Assembly (NCBI GenBank): GCA_017511605.1
Contig: JAFWJL010000002.1
Span: forward strand, 1-64,000
Direction: 5' to 3'
DNA length: 64,000 nucleotides
From: Bacilli bacterium
GTDB lineage: Bacteria; Bacillota_I; Bacilli_A; RF39; UBA660
Positions 41,891-51,184 of this stretch are shown one piece after another. Numbering within the stretch: the stretch's first letter is position 1; each line of letters opens with the position of its first letter. A program made the translations under genes and the position numbers. The notes under the pieces were generated by a model. It had not been told where the DNA came from, did not search any database, and saw nothing but the letters and a program-made list of their open reading frames with translations.

Positions 41891-44206
41891 CTAACTAACC
41901 TTATAATAAACTATTCTTGAAGTATTAGCCCAATTATATTGATCCCACATATTAGTAGCTGTACTACCAGGATCCATCATCTTAATTGTGTCACCACTAA
42001 CTGATTCAATTGCAACCCAGTGTTGACCTGTATCGCCTTTAACTTCAGCCACAGCATATACCCCTTGTTGATTTACTACATTCTTAATAGCATTAAGTTT
42101 ATTCTCTTTACTCTTTCCTTTTACATCTATATAACCTTGATATTTAAATGATGGTGCCACACTTGAAACAGAATCATAACTTAATAAAGCTCCTCCTGTA
42201 CTAAATGCATTTTTACCATTTAAATATGTAACAAATGTACCTGGATTGAAATTACTTACATTAGTTTGAACACCACTTCTAGAAATTTGAATAGCCAAAG
42301 ACGTTGCTAAACATCCAATTTGTTTAATAGTCTTTCCACTATTTCCAAGTTGTACACTAGTCCATTCACCCTCATATTGCTTCCATTTAGCAGCTTCTTT
42401 ATTTTCAACACATTTACCACAATCTGCCTTATATATATCTAAAGAACCCGCACCAGGATATTTATTACTATATACTTGCATTAATATTTGTTTATAGTCA
42501 TAACCATTTTTACTAAGAGATGCAAACTTTTGAGTTTCAACATTTGTATAATCAGTTAATACTACATAACCTTGATTATTAACTAAAACTTCTCCATTTA
42601 CTTCCTTAGCATAGTCTCGATATGGTGAATCCTGAGATAATGGTCCTTTTATTGTTTTACCTGAACTAGTTCCACTATGAACTTGTTTCCATTGACCATC
42701 TCCACCAACAGATGAACAACCTTTGTCAGGATCACAATATACTTGATCTGCAGTACAAGAAGCAACTTGTATTACCCATTTACCATCAGATTCTTTTTCT
42801 ATTTTACGCCATTTAGTAGCAGAACCCATTTGTGTTGGTCTAGCTAAAATATAACTACGAGCAGCAATCATTTGAGCTTTAAATGCTTCTTCTGAAACAC
42901 CTGTACCTATTTCTTGATAAGCTACACCTAATATATATTTTTCAAAAGGAACCAATTCTTCACCCTCTAAAGGTTTTCCATATGTTCCTCCATAATTATG
43001 TCCATCTGAGGTACCACATTGCATTAATCTTACATACAAATCATTAACATTTAATTCTTTCTTAATATTACTACCTGTAATATAAAAACCTTTAATATTA
43101 TATGTACAATTACCAGAAGAACATCCATAAGAATCTTTTCCAATTAAAGCATTATATCTTGAAACATATTCAAATACTTCAGCAGTTATACCTTTCTTAT
43201 CCTCTTTAGTAGCAAATGGAAAATAACTAGGTATAATACTACTTTTTAATTTACTTTTAAATTGTTCTTCATTATACATATTATCTTCATCAAACATAGC
43301 ATTAGCTATTTTGACAATTCTAGATTTCGACATATCCTTATATGTTAAATTTACATCATGTAAATTTAAAGCATGGTAAACAGAAACAACCATTAAAGGA
43401 TCAACTGTTTTACCTTCTGCTTGAAATTCATTTTGTACTTCTATTACTCGATTATAAAAATCTCTTTGTTCAGGATCAGATGCACTTCCATCAACACCAC
43501 CTGTATCTCCACCAGTTGCTTCACTGATACCAAATGCATCATCATAATCAGCAAATCCCATTACTACAGATACCATTGCCACAATAAAAATTATTGGCAA
43601 AATAGCAAGTATAATAGGAAAAACAACACCAACAGCAGCAATACCTACACCTTTAGTACTACTTTTTTTATCTCCTGTATCGCTAGAAGGAGAAGAACCA
43701 CCACTTTCTCCTCCTCCGTTATCACTATTTTTTGAAGCTGATCGAGCCGCCTCTTCTTTAGCCTTTGCTGCCTTTTCAGCATTCTCTTTTGTCTTGGCAG
43801 CCTTGTCCGCTTGTTCCTTTGCCTTTTGTGCTTTTTCAGCGCCTTCTTTAGCCTTAGCTGCTTTATCAGCAACTTGTGCCCCGTTACCATTTTTAGCACT
43901 ATAAGCATCATAAGCTTTATCTGCTAATTTACTATCAGCTAATTTGTTTGTTGCTTTTTGAACAGTTTTACCACCAGGTGCTATTTTATTTGCCTTAGTT
44001 AAGCCTTTACCTAACATTTCACTGGCTTTTCCACCACTTACTTTATCAGCAATTTGAACACCTTTACCAATGGCTGCTGCATATGCATTACCTGATTTAG
44101 ATGCTGCTTCAGCGGCTACTTGTACGGCTTTCTGATTGGACGCATTAGATTTTGCATCTTCTGCTTCTTTTGAGTTGTCATCATTTCTTCTAGCTTCGTA
44201 TGCCAC
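41891..44206 (-). CDS. Bifunctional wall-remodelling protein: SpoIID-like plus C39-like domains
   Basis: This protein of about 771 residues has a cytoplasmic Ala/Lys-rich helical N-terminus (about 1-175), one membrane helix (about 190-220) and outside domains. The first is a helical region (about 255-360). The second is a SpoIID/LytB-type domain (LVPFEKYILGVAYQEIGTGV, FKAQMIAARSYILAR), which in the family cleaves glycan strands. The third is a C-terminal papain-like C39-type domain with Cys (QIGCLATSLAI), His (GQHWVAIESV) and Asp (MMDPGS). Type IV systems of monoderms usually carry a VirB1-like wall hydrolase, and this appears to fill that place with a different domain set. GTG 44206 is preferred. 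Confidence 0.85.
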   Translation of the reverse strand: MAYEARRNDDNSKEAEDAKSNASNQKAVQVAAEAASKSGNAYAAAIGKGVQIADKVSGGKASEMLGKGLTKANKIAPGGKTVQKATNKLADSKLADKAYDAYSAKNGNGAQVADKAAKAKEGAEKAQKAKEQADKAAKTKENAEKAAKAKEEAARSASKNSDNGGGESGGSSPSSDTGDKKSSTKGVGIAAVGVVFPIILAILPIIFIVAMVSVVMGFADYDDAFGISEATGGDTGGVDGSASDPEQRDFYNRVIEVQNEFQAEGKTVDPLMVVSVYHALNLHDVNLTYKDMSKSRIVKIANAMFDEDNMYNEEQFKSKLKSSIIPSYFPFATKEDKKGITAEVFEYVSRYNALIGKDSYGCSSGNCTYNIKGFYITGSNIKKELNVNDLYVRLMQCGTSDGHNYGGTYGKPLEGEELVPFEKYILGVAYQEIGTGVSEEAFKAQMIAARSYILARPTQMGSATKWRKIEKESDGKWVIQVASCTADQVYCDPDKGCSSVGGDGQWKQVHSGTSSGKTIKGPLSQDSPYRDYAKEVNGEVLVNNQGYVVLTDYTNVETQKFASLSKNGYDYKQILMQVYSNKYPGAGSLDIYKADCGKCVENKEAAKWKQYEGEWTSVQLGNSGKTIKQIGCLATSLAIQISRSGVQTNVSNFNPGTFVTYLNGKNAFSTGGALLSYDSVSSVAPSFKYQGYIDVKGKSKENKLNAIKNVVNQQGVYAVAEVKGDTGQHWVAIESVSGDTIKMMDPGSTATNMWDQYNWANTSRIVYYKVS

Positions 44207-44229
44207 CGAAATCACCACCTAACTTCTTA

Positions 44230-46020
44230 CTAGAATCCTCCACCCATTCCGAAGGAATCTAATTCTTCTTGTGTAACAGCAATATTTATTCTCATACGTC
44301 TACTTCCGCATATAAATAATGCTTCACCCTGAGAATAATGCTTTATACTTTCTTTTTCACTTTCATTTAAATCTATTAATAATGATAAATCATCAACAGC
44401 TTGTTTCTTAAGACCCATAACTAAATAATATGATGAGTTATCAAAAATTGCTTTTCCTTGAGTAATAACAGCTGGATCACTGAAATCACTAGGTTGTTGT
44501 GTAATAATTATTGTTCCAGTGTTATATTTACGTGCACGTCTTTGAACTTGTGCTAAGAAATCAGCTCCAAGTGCATTATTATCACCTAATAATACATGTG
44601 CTTCATCTACCATTAATACAGTATCAACATTAAAGTCTAAACATAATCCCCAAGCATATTTTAATACATTGAAGAATAATGCATTCTTAACAGTACTATC
44701 ACTATTCATTAACTCTTTAATATTAAATACCATGAAGTCACTACCTTTATGAATAGTAGTATGACCATCAAAGTAGAATTTTAATTCACCAACTATTGGT
44801 CTAACCTTCAATTCAAGACGTTCCATAACATCACGTTCTTGAGTTTGTTCTGTCATAGACATTAATCTACCTTTAATAGTAGCGTATACATCACTAAATG
44901 TTGGATAATCAGCTGATGTATATCTAGAAAAGTCTGCATTAAAATCTATACCAAATCTTTTATATGTATCTTGTACTATTTCAGAAAACATTGCTAAAAC
45001 ATCTTCTTCAATAGATGGATCATAATATTTCATAAATGCTTTTAAGAATTGTAAAGTTCTTGTTAAAACTGTATATCCAAGTCCTTGTCTAATCTCTTCT
45101 TCATCAGCATCTATAACTATTTCAAGTGGATTTATTAAACCAAATTCTCCACCTTTAGCAATATCAATTATATCTCCACCATAAGTTTGAGCTATTTCCC
45201 TAAACTCATCTTCAGGATCGATAATAACTATTTGACATCCATTTCTAATATGAGTTCTTAAAAGCAACTTAGCAGCAGTAGATTTACCACTACCAGAAGT
45301 ACCTAAAATAATCATATTAGCATTATTTCTATTATTTTCTTTATGTGTCTTATATAAGAATTGATTAAATAATATAACTCCACCAGAGAAGTCTACACCA
45401 AGTAAACAACTAAGTCCCGAATCCTTTATACTATCAAATATAAATGGATACATAGCTGCTATTGTAACAGATGGAATTGGAGTACCAATTCTTTGTTCAA
45501 TATCTTGACTAGGGAATACTGGTATTATAGATTTTAAAACTTTTTCTTGTTCAAATCTTAATGAAATAGCACGTAATTCCATAGCATCTAAATAATTCTT
45601 AACATTTAATTTCTTTAATTCTAATTCTTCTTTAGTATTAGCAGTAATCATAATATGCATTTGAAAGTCAAAGTTTCTAGCTTGACCACTAGCTATCATA
45701 GAAGTAAAGTATTCCAAACTCTCAGCATCTTGTCTAATTCTTTCTCTGACAGTTTGATCTCTTTCATTATTATATCTATCTCTTAATTCAGCTACTTGTT
45801 TATTTAACATCTTTTGCATTTCTTGAGCAGGTACTGGTATATGTTTAACTACTACCTTAATACCACTCATATTAGTTAAGCTTGATAAATAACCAGCTGA
45901 AATATATTTAGGATAAGAAACAACTGTTAAAATAGTTGCATATTTATCACTAATAGTAAACTCACTAGGAGAAAAATGTAATCCCTTAGGAGCTAATTGA
46001 CTTCTTAAACTTGTACTCAT
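44230..46020 (-). CDS. virB4: VirB4/TraE-type ATPase, main part
   Basis: This 596-residue protein has Walker A GTSGSGKST (240-248), IVIIDPEDEFREIAQTYGG, Walker B VDTVLMVDEAHVLLG and the IIITQQPSDFSDP motif of VirB4/TrsE proteins. It powers assembly and substrate transfer. The usual N-terminal VirB4 domain is incomplete here. It appears to be encoded by the upstream gene 46017-46565, whose stop overlaps this start by four bases (ATGA). Confidence 0.94.
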   Translation of the reverse strand: MSTSLRSQLAPKGLHFSPSEFTISDKYATILTVVSYPKYISAGYLSSLTNMSGIKVVVKHIPVPAQEMQKMLNKQVAELRDRYNNERDQTVRERIRQDAESLEYFTSMIASGQARNFDFQMHIMITANTKEELELKKLNVKNYLDAMELRAISLRFEQEKVLKSIIPVFPSQDIEQRIGTPIPSVTIAAMYPFIFDSIKDSGLSCLLGVDFSGGVILFNQFLYKTHKENNRNNANMIILGTSGSGKSTAAKLLLRTHIRNGCQIVIIDPEDEFREIAQTYGGDIIDIAKGGEFGLINPLEIVIDADEEEIRQGLGYTVLTRTLQFLKAFMKYYDPSIEEDVLAMFSEIVQDTYKRFGIDFNADFSRYTSADYPTFSDVYATIKGRLMSMTEQTQERDVMERLELKVRPIVGELKFYFDGHTTIHKGSDFMVFNIKELMNSDSTVKNALFFNVLKYAWGLCLDFNVDTVLMVDEAHVLLGDNNALGADFLAQVQRRARKYNTGTIIITQQPSDFSDPAVITQGKAIFDNSSYYLVMGLKKQAVDDLSLLIDLNESEKESIKHYSQGEALFICGSRRMRINIAVTQEELDSFGMGGGF

Positions 46021-46565
46021 ACAGGCATCACCGTTCCAAACTCTGTAGTATTACCTCCATTTAGGAAGTTCTCTAAAATTAATCTTAAATCTTCATTACT
46101 AATTAAAGAAGCATTCAATCCACATGAAGCAAGTCCAGTAATCATTTGACGAACTCTCTTCATTAATAAATCAGGATCCTTACCCTTAAATAAGAAATAA
46201 TATTCTGTATCACATACATTATTTCTTATGAAAGTTTCACCCTTTTCAATATCTTGCATAATTAGTTTTCTAACTGCAGGTGATGATGTCTCATTTAATA
46301 ATAATTGCATTTGAGACATATAAACAGATATATCCACAGGTCTATCTGCAACTATTAACCAAAATTCATAATCAATTGTGTTATAAAAATTACGAAGTCC
46401 TATTAACATATTTTCTTGTGTTCCAGGGTCAAGAATAAATATATTTCTAGGAGTAATTTTTACACCAGTTACTTTATCATTGTTACTAGTAATAATCATA
46501 TTATTTTGAATAGATTTTACTGGTAACCAATCTTCTGTAAAACCACTAGTATTACTTTTTGCCAT
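46017..46565 (-). CDS. Separate N-terminal VirB4-like domain
   Basis: This 182-residue protein matches, by eye, the N-terminal region of TrsE/VirB4 proteins of Gram-positive type IV systems: DWLPVKSIQNNMIITSNND, VTGVKITPRNIF, LRNFYNTIDYEFWLIVADRP, then a helical segment. It has no Walker motifs. It is coupled to the ATPase gene by an ATGA overlap and to PrgI by a 14-base overlap. Splitting VirB4 into two polypeptides is unusual; the genes appear intact rather than broken. Confidence 0.75.
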   Translation of the reverse strand: MAKSNTSGFTEDWLPVKSIQNNMIITSNNDKVTGVKITPRNIFILDPGTQENMLIGLRNFYNTIDYEFWLIVADRPVDISVYMSQMQLLLNETSSPAVRKLIMQDIEKGETFIRNNVCDTEYYFLFKGKDPDLLMKRVRQMITGLASCGLNASLISNEDLRLILENFLNGGNTTEFGTVMPV

Positions 46566-46863
46566 CTCTCCAACACCAACCTTTCCATCTATATGTTTGT
46601 CTATTTGTTAAGTATTCATATAATTCCACTATTATATTTAGCATATTATGATAATAAGGAACCGGCATTACTAAAAATGCAGTAATTAAAGCCGGTGCTA
46701 ATATCAAAATAACCATCCATGCACTATACATAGGAACGAACGCCAATAACACGAATGTTATTAGTATTCCACTCCCCAATAGTGCTAAATCAAATGGACG
46801 AAACCATCCAAATAATAATCTTCCTCTCTTTGTATTAGCAGGAATTAAGTATTCTTCTAGCAC
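46552..46863 (-). CDS. PrgI/VirB3-like membrane protein
   Basis: This 103-residue protein has an N-terminal YLIPANTKRG segment, two membrane helices (about 27-47 and 49-70) and the aromatic tail YRWKGWCWRDG typical of PrgI family proteins, the VirB3 equivalent of Gram-positive type IV systems. It probably anchors VirB4 at the membrane. The start is GTG 46863 after GGAG. Confidence 0.88.
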   Translation of the reverse strand: MLEEYLIPANTKRGRLLFGWFRPFDLALLGSGILITFVLLAFVPMYSAWMVILILAPALITAFLVMPVPYYHNMLNIIVELYEYLTNRQTYRWKGWCWRDGKK

Positions 46864-46883
46864 TTAATATCACACTCCTATTT

Positions 46884-49145
46884 TTATCCTTTTCTACCAA
46901 ACTTAGAATCATGTAATGCCTTTTGTCCTTCATAACCTTGACGTTTTTGGTTAATAGCTTCACGTTGCTTACTAAGTTCTGCATTTTCACGATTAATACG
47001 ACGGTTTTCTTCACCAAATCTAGCTTTGATACCAGTAGATCCACCCCATCCACTTTCGATAGTCTTTTTAGAAGCTTTTTCATAAGAGTCCTTGTTTTCC
47101 CATACTTCTGAATCGAATGTTGAATTTGTAGTAGATTGTACATAATATGATTCCTTTGCAGTATCTTGCATACTTATATCTATGTCCTTTATATCCTCAC
47201 GCCTAATCGTAACTTTTTGCGTTGCTCCACTACTATCCACCCATTCGTAATCAAAAGTAGCAGCACCACTTTCTAATGCAGCAGATGACACAGAATTCCA
47301 ATGACGATAACTTCCTCCAATTTTTAAATTATGGACATTACCGCTAGTATCTGTAAATTGATATGCACTACCCAATAAACTTCCAAGATCAACATCACAT
47401 TTAACCTTATCACTTTCAAGAGCTTTCGAATTAACTCTATCCATAATAGATTTTTTGAATGCATTAATATCTGCATCTCTCTTAAGAACAAGTTCTTTAT
47501 CCTTAATTTTTTGTTCCTCATTTTTCAACTTAGTATCCAACGTATCATAAGCATTACGCCCAGTAAATGTTTCTCTGACCAATGAACCAATTCCGCTTAC
47601 AGCAGTACTTCCATTACGACCAGCAGCAGCAGTTTTCATATCGTTTTCGTGTTGTGCATTTCTTGCAGCTAAGTATTTTGCATAAGCATTACCTTTGCTC
47701 TCTGAAGCTGCAGCAGAACCAGCCATAAGACTTCTTCCTGCGCTAAGAACTCCAGACACATTATTCTTTGCTTTATTTGCTGCACCATGTCCAAACATTC
47801 TAGCATATCTTTCACCCCTTGCAGCGGCTTCCTCTTGAGACATACCTGGATGTTTTTTTAGGAATCTTTGTTTAGCACTTTCTGCTACTCTAGCTTGATC
47901 TGCATCCCAATTAGCTTTTCTGCCAGAATTAAATGAACCTATAGCACCTGCTGCAGATCCAGCAAGTCCAATTGCATCTCCAAATGCACTAAAGAATTTA
48001 CCATCACCTTTAATACCTAACATTTGTTTAAAGAACTTAGGTGCATCTTTTGCAAATATAAATAATGCAATACACATAATTATAAATGTCCATTTAGTTA
48101 GTAAATGTCCAGCTAAGAAATCACCAGAATAACTAGTAACAGCTAATTCACCAACTTTTGAGAAGAATTTATCAATAAATCCATCAATTATAAATAACGT
48201 AAAGTAAATAACTGCAAGTCTTGTAAATAAATCTAAATAAGTTGTTCCTAATAGTTTTAACCATGAATTAAACGCACCATCTTTAGAACCCTTAGGATCC
48301 ATATAAGAAATAATTGGTATTGGTGCTAATAATTGTAAAGCTGCTAATTGGAACACACGCTTTGCAACTTCAAAACACATCATAAACATTAAAACACATA
48401 ATACAATACCTGCTATTGAAGATATTAAGAATGTCATTGTTAATACATATGGTTTGCCAGGCCAACTACTATTGTTACATCCAACCATACCCTTAGCAAT
48501 TATAAGGAATGGTGAAGTATCAACTTTATTATATTCTTCGTCAAATCCATCATCACAGACATACTCACCTGTTGTTTCATCTACATTTAATTGATAGAAT
48601 GTTTTTACTATTGCCCCAACAAATCTATCCGAAAATTTTGCTAATGGTCTACTTGTAGGTTTTGTAGAAGTAGGATTACCATACTCACTATCTCTACCCA
48701 AAATCAAATTACCCAGAGTATTATTTGCCAATATTCTATATTGTAATGAATAAAGTGTACCAAACAATAAACCACTATTATTAATTTGCTTCTCATATTC
48801 ATTCTTTGGCGATGGTATGTTAATTGGTACCAACAAAGCCAATAGTGATAAAGAAACAATTATACGCATAATAAGATTTCCAGCTCCTGTTTTTGAATCT
48901 GTAAACGAATCTGGATTAACTATTCCTTTAATTATGATTAAAATAAGTTGGAACATCATATAAACTCCAACTACTAATTGAACTCTTGAGAATATATTAA
49001 AAACCATTTCACGGTCTACTATATTAAAAGTTGCAATATTAAAGAATAATTCATATATAAATCCTAATAACCAATATATACTTAAATCAGTAACAACGAA
49101 AATTGATCTGATTGCAGTCATAATTGGATTGACTGTATTTATCAT
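46884..49145 (-). CDS. VirB6/TrbL-like polytopic channel protein with a long soluble tail
   Basis: This 753-residue protein has about seven hydrophobic segments in the first 390 residues (LSIYWLLGFIYELFFNI, LVVGVYMMFQLILIII, VLTMTFLISSIAGIVLCVLM, LAVIYFTLFIIDGFI), followed by a charged 350-residue tail rich in Lys, Glu, Ala and Gln with predicted coiled coils. VirB6-like proteins form the inner channel. The tail may reach into the cytoplasm or act as a gating element. GAGGTGA precedes ATG 49145. Confidence 0.85.
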   Translation of the reverse strand: MINTVNPIMTAIRSIFVVTDLSIYWLLGFIYELFFNIATFNIVDREMVFNIFSRVQLVVGVYMMFQLILIIIKGIVNPDSFTDSKTGAGNLIMRIIVSLSLLALLVPINIPSPKNEYEKQINNSGLLFGTLYSLQYRILANNTLGNLILGRDSEYGNPTSTKPTSRPLAKFSDRFVGAIVKTFYQLNVDETTGEYVCDDGFDEEYNKVDTSPFLIIAKGMVGCNNSSWPGKPYVLTMTFLISSIAGIVLCVLMFMMCFEVAKRVFQLAALQLLAPIPIISYMDPKGSKDGAFNSWLKLLGTTYLDLFTRLAVIYFTLFIIDGFIDKFFSKVGELAVTSYSGDFLAGHLLTKWTFIIMCIALFIFAKDAPKFFKQMLGIKGDGKFFSAFGDAIGLAGSAAGAIGSFNSGRKANWDADQARVAESAKQRFLKKHPGMSQEEAAARGERYARMFGHGAANKAKNNVSGVLSAGRSLMAGSAAASESKGNAYAKYLAARNAQHENDMKTAAAGRNGSTAVSGIGSLVRETFTGRNAYDTLDTKLKNEEQKIKDKELVLKRDADINAFKKSIMDRVNSKALESDKVKCDVDLGSLLGSAYQFTDTSGNVHNLKIGGSYRHWNSVSSAALESGAATFDYEWVDSSGATQKVTIRREDIKDIDISMQDTAKESYYVQSTTNSTFDSEVWENKDSYEKASKKTIESGWGGSTGIKARFGEENRRINRENAELSKQREAINQKRQGYEGQKALHDSKFGRKG

Positions 49146-49166
49146 CTAAATATCACCTCTTTCATC

Positions 49167-49619
49167 CTAACGTAAACCAGCTGTAGCATCGCCTGTTATA
49201 CCAAACACATTTAAAATTACTTCTACAATTACTGGAACTATAAAAAGTAACAATGCTAAAATTAGTCTTGTTATTAATTTCTTTTGAGCCTTTTGGAAAG
49301 CCTCATTATCACTTTTAATAATGACCATAATAAAATCAATACTACTAAGTATGATTACTAAGATTGGTCCTATAATCTTGATAACATTTAATATCATTTG
49401 TACTAACCAAGCTACTGAATCTTCACAATCAGGATCTCCTAAAATTGCTTTAGTTTCAGCACAAGTAGAATCTGCTGCTATATTTATATTTTCAGTTAGC
49501 ATATTAGCGCCATTTATTAAAACGATATTACTATTATTTTCTAATGCTTTTGTATTTATTGGTGAAACAAACGTTAAGCTTGCTACGACTAATAAAATTG
49601 TAATTATTAACTTTTTCAT
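49167..49619 (-). CDS. VirB2/TrbC-like small membrane protein 1 (with signal peptide)
   Basis: This 150-residue protein has a signal peptide (about 1-25), a short outside region with two Cys (DSTCAETKAILGDPDCED), then two membrane helices (about 72-95, 115-140) linked by KAQKKLITR. That arrangement is pilin-like, as in VirB2/TrbC and the small membrane proteins of Gram-positive type IV systems. It shares the core IDFIMVIIKSDNEAFQKAQ pattern with the paralogue at 49713. GGTGGAG precedes ATG 49619. Confidence 0.75.
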   Translation of the reverse strand: MKKLIITILLVVASLTFVSPINTKALENNSNIVLINGANMLTENINIAADSTCAETKAILGDPDCEDSVAWLVQMILNVIKIIGPILVIILSSIDFIMVIIKSDNEAFQKAQKKLITRLILALLLFIVPVIVEVILNVFGITGDATAGLR

Positions 49620-49664
49620 TTAACCACTCCACCAGTACATTATATCATATTAAGTATACCAAAT

Positions 49665-49696
49665 AAAAAAAAAAATAGCAATTTATATTTGCTATT
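49665..49696 (-). terminator. Terminator after the second VirB2-like gene
   Basis: AATAGCAA/TTGCTATT hairpin followed by about ten T on the minus strand. With the promoter at 50067-50096 it brackets gene 49713-50042 as a separate unit. Confidence 0.85.
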
Positions 49697-49712
49697 ATTT
49701 TTCTATTTTTAA

Positions 49713-50042
49713 TTACTCTGTTACAGCGTCCCAGCAAGTTTTCCAAGTAACTGTATCAGTACCAGTAGCACTGTCACCAACTAAGTTCATAACAGCTATT
49801 ACTAAGATAGGTACAAAGAATACTAAAGCTGCATAAATAAATCTCTTAATTAATCTAGTTTGTGCTGCTTTTACTTCTTTTTCATCACTTGCAATAACTG
49901 CTTTACCTAAATCAATTGTACCAAAAACTATTAATGCAATTGGAATTAAAATCCAAAATATTTTTAGTATTGTATAGATAAGCTTAATTATTGATAGTAA
50001 TCCATTACAACCATCTGCTGCTCCTATTAAAAATAAATCCAT
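49713..50042 (-). CDS. VirB2/TrbC-like small membrane protein 2, own transcription unit
   Basis: This 109-residue protein has two helices (about 15-42 and 70-92) separated by GKAVIASDEKEVKAAQTRLIKR, the same pattern as the neighbour at 49167 but without a cleavable signal. It has a private near-consensus promoter and terminator, suggesting high expression as expected for a repeated structural subunit. AAGAGGAGTGA precedes ATG 50042. Confidence 0.75.
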   Translation of the reverse strand: MDLFLIGAADGCNGLLSIIKLIYTILKIFWILIPIALIVFGTIDLGKAVIASDEKEVKAAQTRLIKRFIYAALVFFVPILVIAVMNLVGDSATGTDTVTWKTCWDAVTE

Positions 50043-50066
50043 AAATTAATCACTCCTCTTGAATAC

Positions 50067-50096
50067 ATTATAATATTATATACATTATTTTGTCAA
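50067..50096 (-). promoter_or_regulatory. Strong promoter of the 49713 VirB2-like gene
   Basis: TTGACA (50091-50096), 18-base spacer, TATAAT (50067-50072) on the minus strand, with a short leader to ATG 50042. Nearly consensus. Confidence 0.85.
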
Positions 50097-50123
50097 TCAA
50101 TTTAACACCAATGTGTAAACCTC

Positions 50124-51170
50124 TTAACGTCTAAATAATCCAAATATTCCACCAGAATTACTGTTATTAGAATTATTATTAAGTAATCCTAGTTTTACTA
50201 AAAAATCACTAATGATTTCATTTCTTTTTCTTTCATCAAGTGAAGGCATATTATAAAATACTCTAATACCCGCTTCACCTTCAAAATCAGTTACATCATT
50301 ATTTAATAATGCACTTTTATTTAAAATAACTTTTTTACTAGCTAACTTACCAAAAATTATTCTATTTCTTTGAATTAACTTATTAAGTTTAATAGTTGTT
50401 GGTTCTATTAAATAAATAACATCACCACAATAACTATCATCAACTGCATTATTTAAATCAACTAATACTATTTTTGCACTAGCATTACTAGCTATAGTAG
50501 TTTTTACTTCATTTTCTTTTACAGAAAACAAATTTTTATCATTGAAATACATAAAATCATTTTTATTTAATTCAATACCAATTACCCCATCATTACCATA
50601 TACATGAGATAATTCTTTTTTTAACATATATATAAGTGTAGTAGCTCCTGCATGTTCAGTAACATCTTTAAATCCTATTATCGTTACTCCATCCTCAATC
50701 TTTGCACTAGCCTTAACAATATTTTCAACATTATTACTACTAGAAGTACTATTATTATTTTGTACCACTTCATTATTAGTACTCTCATTTACCATTTTTT
50801 TAATATGTTCAACATCACTTAAGGTATTAGATTTCTTTAATAAATACTCTACACCTTTTAAATCAGTAGTAAAATTATATATACCTATATCAATTAAATG
50901 ACTCAAAAAATTAGGTGTACATAATTTACTACCTTCTGGTAATAAAAATACAATTTTATCTGGAGCTAACCCTGATATTAATTCACTATAAGTCTCTAAT
51001 GAATCATAATTCTTAATAGCTGTAACATCTAAAATCATTTTACTATAGAAAAAACTTTTAAACATTTCAACTAATTCAGAAGCTTCATATTCTCCATTTA
51101 TACTTTTAATAATATCAATATCTAAATTGGCTAATTCACTTTGTTTCTTATTTGCAACAATAACATTCAC
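50124..51170 (-). CDS. TadZ/CpaE-like pilus localisation protein with degenerate P-loop
   Basis: This 348-residue protein has an N-terminal receiver-like or ARD domain (about 1-125), a Ser/Asn linker, and a ParA/MinD-like domain (about 155-325). The P-loop position reads EHAGATTLIYML, without the Lys-rich KGG-GKT consensus, as in some TadZ proteins. TadZ positions Tad machines at a cell site. It sits between pseudopilins and the VirB2-like genes. The start is GTG 51170 after GAGG. Confidence 0.65.
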   Translation of the reverse strand: MNVIVANKKQSELANLDIDIIKSINGEYEASELVEMFKSFFYSKMILDVTAIKNYDSLETYSELISGLAPDKIVFLLPEGSKLCTPNFLSHLIDIGIYNFTTDLKGVEYLLKKSNTLSDVEHIKKMVNESTNNEVVQNNNSTSSSNNVENIVKASAKIEDGVTIIGFKDVTEHAGATTLIYMLKKELSHVYGNDGVIGIELNKNDFMYFNDKNLFSVKENEVKTTIASNASAKIVLVDLNNAVDDSYCGDVIYLIEPTTIKLNKLIQRNRIIFGKLASKKVILNKSALLNNDVTDFEGEAGIRVFYNMPSLDERKRNEIISDFLVKLGLLNNNSNNSNSGGIFGLFRR

Positions 51171-51184
51171 TTATATCAACCTCT

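Noticed and set aside
43421..43735. Plus-strand open frame (104 codons) inside the SpoIID/C39 gene
   Set aside because: It is antisense to a strongly supported gene, has Ser/Thr/Ile-rich low-complexity translation and no ribosome site.
46017..46565. Pseudogene fragment of VirB4
   Set aside because: The gene has a start and stop, an ATGA coupling with the ATPase and no interrupted remnant sequence, so a functional split is more likely.
46835..47143. Minus-strand open frame of 102 codons at the end of the VirB6 gene
   Set aside because: It lies wholly in the shadow of the 753-residue VirB6-like gene and the PrgI start, and has the Lys/Leu/Val-rich composition of an out-of-frame translation.
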